This document shows positions 1 through 5,349 of a DNA stretch of 9,474 nt, in pieces. How positions within the stretch are numbered: the stretch's first letter is position 1; every line of letters begins with the position of its first letter. The position numbers and the translations under genes were made by a program. This stretch comes from an uncultured Candidatus Melainabacteria bacterium (GTDB taxonomy: Bacteria; Cyanobacteriota; Vampirovibrionia; Gastranaerophilales; Gastranaerophilaceae), in the NCBI GenBank assembly GCA_937898445.1, contig CALEJY010000264.1, forward strand, positions 1-9,474. Reading direction: 5' to 3'. The notes beneath the pieces were generated by a model. The model was not told the DNA's origin. It made no database searches and was given only the letters and a program-made list of their open reading frames with translations.

Positions 1-212
1 CTCAAAAACAAGCAAATATTGCTATGGACCACTTCTTTGGAATAAAAGATTCTAACTTGCAACTCAAAGGATTAACTTCTGGTGATTTTGCAACTGTTAA
101 AAAGAAAGTAGATTTCCTAGGTACCACAGATATTGACGAAATAACAAAAATGTTATCTGAAGAAGTTAAGGTTAAAAAGTCCTCTGAACTCAAAAACACG
201 ATTGGATTTTAA
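1..212 (+). CDS. AAA+ ATPase, C-terminal fragment (gene runs off the left edge)
   Basis: The reading frame is open from base 3 to the TAA at 210-212, so only the last 69 residues are seen. They contain the pattern L-K-G-L-T-S-G-D-F-A-T-V (about residues 22-33 of the fragment). This resembles the conserved 'GLTPGDFA.V' segment in the C-terminal helical lid of AAA+ ATPases of the proteasome-regulatory or SpoVK/CbbX-like kind. It is preceded by a helix ending in FFGI. Walker A, Walker B and arginine-finger regions must lie upstream of the window, so ATPase activity is inferred from the lid alone. The internal ATG at 24 is not a credible start because the homologous segment begins before it. A C-rich/G-rich inverted repeat begins 8 bases after the stop. 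Confidence is good for 'C-terminus of an AAA-type protein' and poor for any particular function. Confidence 0.6.
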   Translation, partial: QKQANIAMDHFFGIKDSNLQLKGLTSGDFATVKKKVDFLGTTDIDEITKMLSEEVKVKKSSELKNTIGF

Positions 213-219
213 AGCCCAC

Positions 220-256
220 CCACATTCCACCACCTCTATTGCTATGTGGAGTGTGG
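220..256 (+). terminator. Hairpin after the AAA ATPase gene, possible terminator
   Basis: CCACATTCCAC (220-230) pairs with GTGGAGTGTGG (246-256) over 11 bp with one G-U pair and a 15-nt loop. It starts 8 bases after the stop codon. No clean T-run follows (the next bases are G/T-rich), so it is either a weak terminator or an mRNA 3'-end stabilising stem. Confidence 0.4.
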
Positions 257-632
257 TGTTGGGTGTGGTGTTTCAACTAAACTAATAATTTTTCTCGATT
301 AACCAAAATAAGTATGTTTTTATATTTCTGCCCAAAATAATTTTCCGGTAGTTTTCTTTGATAAATGAACTTATTTCAACTGTTAAGGCCTAAAAACTAA
401 CTATTTCAAAAGAGAACTACGGTATTTTCTTTTCATCTTTTGAAAATAAAAAATTGCTGGAGGGAAAACTGGGCTAACGAAGTTTAATCTAACGTTATGG
501 CAAGATTGAGGCAAAATACTGGCATTAATGTGAAACATTACTAACAGTTTAGAATCTTGTCCTAATAAAGTCTTTATCCTGTTACTAATAAAACCTCCAC
601 AGAGAGGCCACTGGCACGAGTTTGCAGGTGTG

Positions 633-672
633 TTGAAGTATAATTGCATAGTTTCTGCAATTAAAACTTCAA
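633..672. repeat. Long inverted repeat (15-bp stem with one internal bulge)
   Basis: TTGAAGT (633-639) pairs with ACTTCAA (666-672), and TAATTGCA (641-648) pairs with TGCAATTA (656-663). There is an internal bulge (A640 versus AA664-665) and a 7-nt loop. No T-run flanks either side, so it is not a standard intrinsic terminator for the minus-strand gene that ends at 772, although its position about 100 bases past that stop would allow a role at the transcript's 3' end. Confidence 0.5.
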
Positions 673-714
673 ACCACTTAAAACACGCGTGAACAGTGAC
701 AAATGCCCTTTAGA

Positions 715-757
715 AACAACACATCATACCTTCTAGGTACTGCTTGGTTTTTCAAAC
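715..757. repeat. Left copy of a 43-bp direct repeat flanking the defence block
   Basis: It matches 4704-4746 at 34 of 43 positions without gaps. The best-conserved core is CTTCTAG-R-TACTGCT. This copy ends 15 bp from the stop of the DUF6119 gene. On the minus strand, one frame of each copy reads A-V-x-R-R-Y-x-V-L-F. Here that frame belongs to a 36-codon open frame (678-788) overlapping the DUF6119 3' end. It may be a dispersed intergenic repeat, an old att-like duplication, or the remnant of a coding segment. Confidence 0.6.
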
Positions 758-771
758 TTGATTTTAGTTGA

Positions 772-2343
772 TTAACTTGATTTTTCATCATGAATATTTC
801 TAATTGCAACATTATAACCTAAATTAGATAATGTTTTTGTTGCATATCTAATAGCAACTTTACTAAAAAATGGTATATTAGGTCTAGGTTCCTTTCCTTT
901 ACTAATAATGCCCAAAACTATGGTATAGTTATTTGATTTAAAATCATTATCTATATATGAATCAAGCCCTTTTTCTTGTAGTTTCGTATTGTATTTTCTT
1001 CTAAATTCTGTGTCTAACAATGCTTCACCTGAAACAGTGGCTTGATTGAATAAGTGGCTTAGTAAAGAAGAGCCACCAGATTTTTTTATGTGCATTAAGT
1101 CTTTGTTTTTTGTGAGAATATCACAAACTTCTATTTTATTCCCTTTTCCACCTCCAAATGGAATTTCTCCGATTTTATGAATCAATGCAGCTCCAAGTCT
1201 TTCTGCAAGTTCCTCATTGTATTCATTCTCCGTATATGTTTCACTTCCATTAGATTTATATTTTAGTAGTTCTGTTTCATAAATAGGTATAGTTAAATAT
1301 TCATCTTTTATTTGGGTTTCAAATGAATGATCAATTTGATACCATTTACTATTATTTAAACAATACGAATTATCTTCATATTCAATTTCAGCAATTAAAC
1401 ATTTTTGTGCTGACCAATTATACAAAACTTGATTTTCATTTTCCGCAGAGATTGCTTTTATAGATTTGTTTTTTAATTTGCTCATAGACAAATCTTCTAA
1501 GTTTTCAAAAGATGCTAAAAAATCATTTATGTCAATATCATGGTACTCTTCTCTGTTTCCCGAATATTTAAAACATTTTACTTGTTCCCAATTTATAACT
1601 TCAGGAACAGCAAGACATATATTTCCCAGAGAGTGAGATATAATATTGTTTATAACTTGATTATCTAATTTTTCAATCAACTCTTTGCTTTTTACGGCTT
1701 TAATATTATCAATCCACTCAAAATTTTCTCTATATGAAGTTGCTGTAAATCTATGATAACAATGGTCTAAGAAATCTTCAATTGTATCAATTTTCCTGTC
1801 AACAGTAATACTAAAAATATCTCCACCAGTTATAACGGCATTTTCAAATGTTTGATCAGAGCAAGTTGCAGTAACTGTTTTCATTAAATCACTAGTAATA
1901 TTAAATCCGAAATCGAATATTCTTGCAGCTTTTGGCATTTGTTCCTGCGATTGTTTTTGATTTCCACCAATATTTAGTTTTGAAATTTTTCTAATGTCAT
2001 CCGCCTTAACTGTGTTTAGAACAATCTTTAATCCAAATTGTTCTTCAATGACATCTTCGTTAAAAAGAGGTTTTGCATAGCCAAAAGTTAAAGCAAAGGT
2101 TTTTTGAATATCTCCGTATGTTCGTTTTACAAGTAAAACTACCTTAGAATTGGATTGAAACAATCTATTGTCGTTTATTTCAAAGAAATTCTTTAACCAC
2201 ATTGGTTGATGTGAATGACTACCAACAAAGTAAACTTGTTTGTACGGATTATATTCTTTTAACAACTCTATTTGATTTTTAAAGATACTATTTATATCCG
2301 TAACTTGTTCTTTTATTAAATATATTGATAGTTTATTTTTCAT
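772..2343 (-). CDS. DUF6119 / TIGR04141-family sporadically distributed protein, putative defence factor
   Basis: A 523-residue cytoplasmic protein with no signal peptide or membrane segment. Segments typical of the TIGR04141/DUF6119 family appear in order: an N-terminal 'VVLLVKRTYGD..FALTFGYAK.LF' block (about 68-93), an FG..IVLN block (about 103-110), 'FENAVITGGD' (about 166-175), 'EYHDIDINDFL' (about 266-276), 'CLIAEIEYED..YCLNNSKWYQID' (about 315-338), and the C-terminal signature IEVCD (about 404-408), HIKK (about 418-421) and SSLLSHLFNQ (about 425-434). The E-x-C-D ... H-x-K-K arrangement recalls a PD-(D/E)xK-type nuclease centre. That is inference from the pattern, not an established activity. 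The ATG at 2343 is preferred over the in-frame GTG at 2355 because GGGGG lies 6 bases upstream of it. The gene is divergent from the rloAB-like operon and shares a 373-bp control region with it. The length fits the family, and no frameshift is seen. Confidence 0.82.
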   Translation of the reverse strand: MKNKLSIYLIKEQVTDINSIFKNQIELLKEYNPYKQVYFVGSHSHQPMWLKNFFEINDNRLFQSNSKVVLLVKRTYGDIQKTFALTFGYAKPLFNEDVIEEQFGLKIVLNTVKADDIRKISKLNIGGNQKQSQEQMPKAARIFDFGFNITSDLMKTVTATCSDQTFENAVITGGDIFSITVDRKIDTIEDFLDHCYHRFTATSYRENFEWIDNIKAVKSKELIEKLDNQVINNIISHSLGNICLAVPEVINWEQVKCFKYSGNREEYHDIDINDFLASFENLEDLSMSKLKNKSIKAISAENENQVLYNWSAQKCLIAEIEYEDNSYCLNNSKWYQIDHSFETQIKDEYLTIPIYETELLKYKSNGSETYTENEYNEELAERLGAALIHKIGEIPFGGGKGNKIEVCDILTKNKDLMHIKKSGGSSLLSHLFNQATVSGEALLDTEFRRKYNTKLQEKGLDSYIDNDFKSNNYTIVLGIISKGKEPRPNIPFFSKVAIRYATKTLSNLGYNVAIRNIHDEKSS

Positions 2344-2430
2344 ACATACCCCCACTTTATTAAACGAATAAAATAAGAACTATTCTATTCGACAATTGGG
2401 CTATATTTATGTTTGGAATAATTTTATCAA

Positions 2431-2445
2431 ATACAAAATTTGTAT
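2431..2445. promoter_or_regulatory. Perfect palindrome, candidate operator
   Basis: ATACAAA-A-TTTGTAT has two perfect 7-bp arms around a single central base. It lies about 90 bp upstream of the DUF6119 start and about 235 bp before the rloA -35 box. That position would suit a regulator of the minus-strand gene. A palindrome this A/T-rich can arise by chance in such DNA, so the regulatory role is inference. Confidence 0.35.
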
Positions 2446-2667
2446 AAATATATTATTATCAAATGGACAATGAGCATATTTGTTAGTTTTTATAGGGTTC
2501 TCAAACGTAGTTACTTGTTTCTTCTGGATGTTCCTAATATTATTTTAATAACCTCCTCTTCTTTTCGATTATCATCTTTTAAAGACTATCTGCAAAATGT
2601 TACTTTTTACCATAAACAGAATGAATCTCGTTTTAAAAGGGTAAAATCTGAGAATTTTTCTCCAATA

Positions 2668-2696
2668 TTGACTTTTAATAAAAAATATTGTATACT
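2668..2696 (+). promoter_or_regulatory. Sigma70-type promoter of the rloAB-like operon
   Basis: TTGACT (2668-2673), exactly 17 bp of spacer, then TATACT (2691-2696): each box is one base off consensus. The predicted start is near 2703, giving a leader of about 14 nt with the ribosome site GAGG (2708-2711) 5 nt before the ATG at 2717. The heptamer AATATTG occurs twice, 20 bp apart (2664-2670 and 2684-2690), overlapping the -35 box and abutting the -10 box, and may be a regulator's double site. Confidence 0.75.
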
Positions 2697-2716
2697 ATTT
2701 GTAAAGTGAGGTTGCT

Positions 2717-3956
2717 ATGTTTGTAAAATTTTCAGTGCAAAATTTTTTATCATTTAAGGACTTAAATAGTCTCGAACTGATTGCATCTAATATTACTCAG
2801 CACGAAGAAAATACAATAGATACTAAGCAATATAAATTACTCAAAAGTGCTGCAATTTTTGGTGCAAATGCGAGTGGAAAAAGTAATTTATTTAAAGCTA
2901 TGCAATTTTGTATTGTTTTCATCGAAAGAATCTCAAGCTAATGAAAAGATCCATGTTACACCATTTCTACTATCTACAAAAACGGAGAGTGAACCAAGTC
3001 TATTTGAGTTTGTTTTCTTAAAAAATAATACTAAATATAGATATGGGTTTAGGTTAAACAATTCTATTGTTGTTGATGAATGGCTATTCGCGGCTAGTAA
3101 AGTTAAAGAATCTTTATTATTTGAAAGACACGAGCAAGATATCAAAGTAGGAGCTAAATTTAAAGAAGGTTCTAAAATTATTGAATTAACAAGAAAAAAT
3201 GCTTTGTTTTTATCTGTAGTTGCTCAATTTAATGGTAAAATTGCAGAATCGATTATTGAATGGTTTTATGGACTTAGAATAATTACTGGACTTCAAACAT
3301 ATAATCCTGTAACAATTGAATATTTAAAAGCTCTTGAAAATAAAAAAGAATTTATGACAATCTTAAATATTGCAGATTCTTCAATTCAAGATTTTCAATT
3401 TAAGGAACGAGATATTGAAAAAGCACCTAAATATATAAAGGAAGAATTAGAAAGAATTAAGGCATTAGGTGCAAAATATGAATTAATGCCTGAAATTAAA
3501 ACTTATCATAATAAGTACAATGATAAAAATAACGTAGCTGGAACAGTAGAATTTGATTTCAATAAGAATGAATCAAAAGGAACTCAACATTTATTTTCAT
3601 TGACAGGTCCTATTCTTGATACTATTGAGAATTCAAATATCCTTGTTATTGATGAATTTGAATGTAATTTGCATCCATTGATTTCACGTTTCCTTATTAA
3701 GTTATTTCATTTAAAAAATAAAAATGCTCAGTTTATATTTAACACTCATGATACAAAATTATTGAATAACAAATACTTTAGGCGTGATCAGATTTATTTT
3801 GTTGATAAAGATCAATTTGGTGGTTCTAGCTTATATTCCTTATATGACTATAATATTAGATATGATAGAACTTTTGACAAAGACTATTTAGAAGGAAAGT
3901 ATAAAGCAATTCCATTTATTGATGAATATGGAATTTTTGGAAATGAAATAGATTAA
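2717..3956 (+). pseudogene. RloA/AbiLi-like AAA_15 ATPase, interrupted by a one-base frameshift
   Basis: Two overlapping frames together encode one ATPase of about 412 residues. The first (2717-2941) begins MFVKFSVQNFLSFKD, the usual start of this family, and carries Walker A F-G-A-N-A-S-G-K-S (residues 48-56). It then runs into a stop. The second, shifted by +1, continues from about 2911 with S-S-K-E-S-Q and P-F-L-L-S-T, then a family-typical central region, the Walker B I-L-V-I-D-E-F-E (about 308-315) and the switch-histidine segment F-N-T-H-D (about 341-345). Dropping one T from the TTTT run at 2906-2909 (or 2916-2919) restores a single frame reading A-M-Q-F-V-L-F-S-S-K. It could be a natural mutation, a sequencing or assembly error, or less likely a programmed +1 shift. 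In RloAB/AbiL pairs the ATPase is thought to sense or gate the Toprim partner. It shares a promoter with the RloB gene 15 bp downstream. An apparent ATG at 2847 is only Walker A read out of frame. Confidence 0.8.
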
Positions 3957-3971
3957 AATTGGAGTTGCTAG

Positions 3972-4589
3972 ATGGGCACTGATGATTTATTCAAAAAAGC
4001 AAGAGAAAAAAGGGAAGCAAGAAAAAGTCTAAACAAGAAAATTTTAGATAATATTCTTATATTATGCGAAGGTGAAAAAACAGAACCTAATTATTTTAAT
4101 GGCATTAAATGTAAGTACAGAATGTCAAATGTTGAAATAAAGGGTTTGGGGGCTAATACTGATACAATAACTAAAATAGCAATAAAGGAGCATAGAAATT
4201 TTTCTCAAATATGGTGTGTCTTTGATAGGGATTCTTTTGATGCTCACAATTTTAATAGAGCGTTTCAAATGATTAAAAAATATAAAAATATACATACAGC
4301 ATATTCTAATGAAGCATTTGAGCTTTGGTATCTCTTGCATTTTAATTATTATAACACTGGAATTACTAGAGAAGCGTATTGTAAAAAATTGGATAAGTTG
4401 CTAGGTAAAAAATATAAGAAAAACTCTACCGAAATATATAGCCTTATTTGTGACAAAGAAAATGTGGCTATTAAAAATGCCAAAAGGCTTTTTGATTCTT
4501 ATCCAAATGAGAATCCTGAGAAAAATAATCCCTCAACAACAGTTTATAAGTTAGTAGAAGAACTCAATAAATACAAAGACACATTTTAA
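3972..4589 (+). CDS. rloB: RloB/AbiLii-family Toprim-like protein
   Basis: A 205-residue cytoplasmic protein with the RloB signature: I-L-I-L-C-E-G-E-K-T-E-P-N-Y-F at residues 28-42, holding the Toprim-type glutamate E33, and W-C-V-F-D-R-D-S-F at 81-89, holding the D-x-D pair D85/D87. Further RloB-like blocks are S-N-E-A-F-E-L-W-Y (112-120) and N-P-S-T-T-V-Y-K-L (186-194). The N-terminus is strongly basic (about residues 8-23). Toprim folds bind metal and cut or bind nucleic acid. In AbiL and in the related ATPase/Toprim PARIS design the Toprim partner is the toxic effector, which is the likely role here by analogy. The start ATG has GGAG (3961-3964) 7 nt upstream. The gene follows the ATPase by 15 bp in one operon and is itself intact, so an effector may persist without a functional ATPase. 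The symbol refers to the family. Confidence 0.85.
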   Translation: MGTDDLFKKAREKREARKSLNKKILDNILILCEGEKTEPNYFNGIKCKYRMSNVEIKGLGANTDTITKIAIKEHRNFSQIWCVFDRDSFDAHNFNRAFQMIKKYKNIHTAYSNEAFELWYLLHFNYYNTGITREAYCKKLDKLLGKKYKKNSTEIYSLICDKENVAIKNAKRLFDSYPNENPEKNNPSTTVYKLVEELNKYKDTF

Positions 4590-4703
4590 TGCGAAACCTA
4601 TTCTAACTTTTAAATAATTTGTAGGCTTAAAAGAAGAAGAATAGATAACATCGATTTTTCTTTTTGAAGTTTCTTCTTTAATATAAAAAAGATAGATTCT
4701 CTG

Positions 4704-4746
4704 AACAACACGCCATATCTTCTAGATACTGCTAGGATTCCCCAAC
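4704..4746. repeat. Right copy of the 43-bp direct repeat flanking the defence block
   Basis: It is 34/43 identical to 715-757, in the same orientation, and lies 114 bp past the rloB stop. This copy contains CTAG-N6-CTAG. The 220-bp spacer it sits in (4590-4810) holds nothing else I can name apart from a loose AAAGAAGAA ... TTCTTCTTT complementarity with a loop too long for a clear terminator. The two copies enclose exactly the DUF6119-rloA-rloB block. Confidence 0.6.
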
Positions 4747-4810
4747 GTTGTTTTGACCAGACGCTAATCTATATTTATTATAAATTATTATTGCTTATTT
4801 TTCAAATATT

Positions 4811-5107
4811 TTACAATTTAGAGTTATTTCTAAACCTACTTAAAGCTTCCATATTAAAGTTATCTGGATATTTTATTTCCATATCTAGCACTTTACCATT
4901 AGTATCTATAATTAGAACTTTACCGGATTTCTTTGTTACAAAGTAATTCCCGTTTGAGATATAGGCAATTTTGTCAAATATAAAATCTGTAATAAATTTA
5001 CCTTGTTTTAATGAATACAGAGCATATTTATTATCTTTAAGTGGAGCTACAAACTCAGTCGTATGCTTCCAGTTTAAGTAATTTTCAAAGTTCTCATCTC
5101 GTTTCAA
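4811..5107 (-). CDS. Small WG-repeat-like protein
   Basis: A 98-residue protein without signal peptide or membrane segment. Its middle, about residues 26-74, reads like WG/KWG-type beta repeats: N-K-Y-A-L-Y-S-L-K-Q-G-K-F-I, then F-D-K-I-A-Y-I-S-N-G-N-Y-F-V-T-K, then G-K-V-L-I-I-D-T-N-G-K-V-L. WG repeats form small beta units in proteins that usually carry many of them. With only about two, this is either a minimal member or a fragment. The start is a TTG at 5105-5107: AGGAGG lies 9 nt upstream and an in-frame TAA sits two codons before it, so no longer form is possible. The gene is alone on its strand, between the defence block and a candidate small RNA. No role can be assigned. Confidence 0.68.
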   Translation of the reverse strand: MKRDENFENYLNWKHTTEFVAPLKDNKYALYSLKQGKFITDFIFDKIAYISNGNYFVTKKSGKVLIIDTNGKVLDMEIKYPDNFNMEALSRFRNNSKL

Positions 5108-5116
5108 GGTTTAATA

Positions 5117-5122
5117 CCTCCT
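5117..5122 (-). promoter_or_regulatory. Ribosome binding site that fixes a TTG start
   Basis: Reads AGGAGG on the minus strand, 9 nt before the TTG at 5107. This full-consensus Shine-Dalgarno and the in-frame stop just upstream are the reasons for accepting a non-ATG start. Confidence 0.7.
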
Positions 5123-5146
5123 GTGTAACCTAATTACCAATGTTTA

Positions 5147-5164
5147 TTAAGAAATTCTTCTTAA
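5147..5164. promoter_or_regulatory. Inverted repeat upstream of the WG-like gene
   Basis: TTAAGAA-ATTC-TTCTTAA has two perfect 7-bp arms, 40-57 nt before the TTG start, where an operator or leader hairpin would sit. It is A/T-rich and could be chance. Confidence 0.3.
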
Positions 5165-5192
5165 ATATTCTATTTGTTTAAAAACTGACATA

Positions 5193-5222
5193 TTGACCAC
5201 ATTCGTTATTTCATTGTAGAAT
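5193..5222 (+). promoter_or_regulatory. Sigma70-type promoter of a candidate small RNA
   Basis: TTGACC (5193-5198), 18 bp of spacer, TAGAAT (5217-5222), predicting a start near 5229. No ORF follows before the terminator at 5264-5294. Confidence 0.5.
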
Positions 5223-5228
5223 TTACTT

Positions 5229-5305
5229 ACAAAAGGTTCCAGCGTCTTCTGGCGGGTGGAGCCATAAAGGAGACGATATTATCGCCTCCTTTATTTTATG
5301 TTTTT
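5229..5305 (+). ncRNA. Candidate small RNA, about 75 nt, two hairpins
   Basis: Between a plausible promoter and a strong terminator lies a short, unusually G+C-rich segment. GGTTCCA (5235-5241) pairs with TGGAGCC (5257-5263) over 7 bp with one G-U. An alternative inner CCAG/CTGG stem shares part of the same bases. The second hairpin is the terminator itself. There is no open frame or ribosome site, and no match to an RNA family I recognise. It could also be an attenuated leader, but the next gene has its own promoter past the terminator, which favours an independent RNA. The exact ends are estimates. Confidence 0.4.
5264..5294 (+). terminator. Strong intrinsic terminator
   Basis: ATAAAGGAG (5264-5272) pairs with CTCCTTTAT (5286-5294). 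After an A-C mismatch, CGAT pairs with ATCG around a 3-nt loop. T-rich sequence follows (5295-5315, including TTTTT and TTTTTT runs). The stem is near-symmetric, but the T-runs lie on the plus-strand side, so it acts chiefly rightward. Confidence 0.75.
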
Positions 5306-5334
5306 CTTCTTTTTTATCGTTAGGTAAATATTTT

Positions 5335-5343
5335 TGCTATAAT
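5335..5343 (+). promoter_or_regulatory. Extended -10 promoter giving a leaderless mRNA
   Basis: TGCTATAAT is a perfect TATAAT (5338-5343) with the TG of an extended -10 (5335-5336). No good -35 is visible 17 bp upstream, as is common for extended -10 promoters. The start of transcription falls at about 5350, the first base of the next ATG, and no Shine-Dalgarno is present. Confidence 0.6.
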
Positions 5344-5349
5344 TTCTTT

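Larger units (their letters stand above)
257..771. other. Gene-free, structured intergenic stretch
   Basis: No coding region is convincing here. The one long frame (401-649, minus strand) has a composition unlike the neighbouring proteins and no visible ribosome site. The stretch does hold several inverted repeats: TAATGT/ACATTA around a 3-nt loop (526-540), CAAGATT/AATCTTG (501-507 with 553-559) enclosing it, ATAAAG-T-CTTTAT (565-577), TAACAG/CTGTTA (542-547 with 579-584), and a larger stem at 633-672. It ends in a 43-bp sequence (715-757) repeated beyond the defence block. It could be a non-coding RNA or a remnant of an older element, and direct evidence for transcription is lacking. Confidence 0.45.
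2344..2716. promoter_or_regulatory. Divergent control region between the DUF6119 gene and the rloAB-like operon
   Basis: This is a 373-bp A/T-rich spacer between two divergently read genes. It holds the rloA promoter at its right end, a palindrome at 2431-2445 and, on the minus strand, weak promoter-like hexamers (for example TTGTCG about 60 bases before the DUF6119 start) that are not good enough to call. A plus-strand open frame (2440-2709) fills most of it, but its 3' end overlaps the promoter, it has no ribosome site and its sequence resembles no family I recognise, so I treat the region as non-coding. Confidence 0.55.

Noticed and set aside
401..649. 82-codon minus-strand open frame in the left spacer
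   Set aside because: Cys/Pro/Phe-rich composition unlike the neighbouring proteins, no ribosome site, no recognisable segment, and it overlaps several inverted repeats.
678..788. 36-codon minus-strand frame (M-K-N-Q-V-N ... R-R-Y-D-V-L-F) overlapping the DUF6119 3' end
   Set aside because: No clear ribosome site and too short to judge. The only support is the A-V-x-R-R-Y-x-V-L-F frame shared with the other repeat copy, so it is mentioned with the repeat and not called as a gene.
2440..2709. 89-codon plus-strand open frame in the divergent spacer
   Set aside because: It runs through the -35 and -10 boxes of the rloA promoter, has no Shine-Dalgarno, and resembles random A/T-rich sequence.
2847..2910. 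ATG at 2847 as the true start of a separate 369-residue ATPase
   Set aside because: The residues read there are the Walker A region in the wrong frame. Family sequence in this frame begins only after about 2911, so this is the second half of one frameshifted gene.
4621..4690. Terminator for the rloAB-like operon from AAAGAAGAA ... TTCTTCTTT
   Set aside because: The loop between the arms is over 30 nt and the stem is A/T-only, so it is not a convincing intrinsic terminator.
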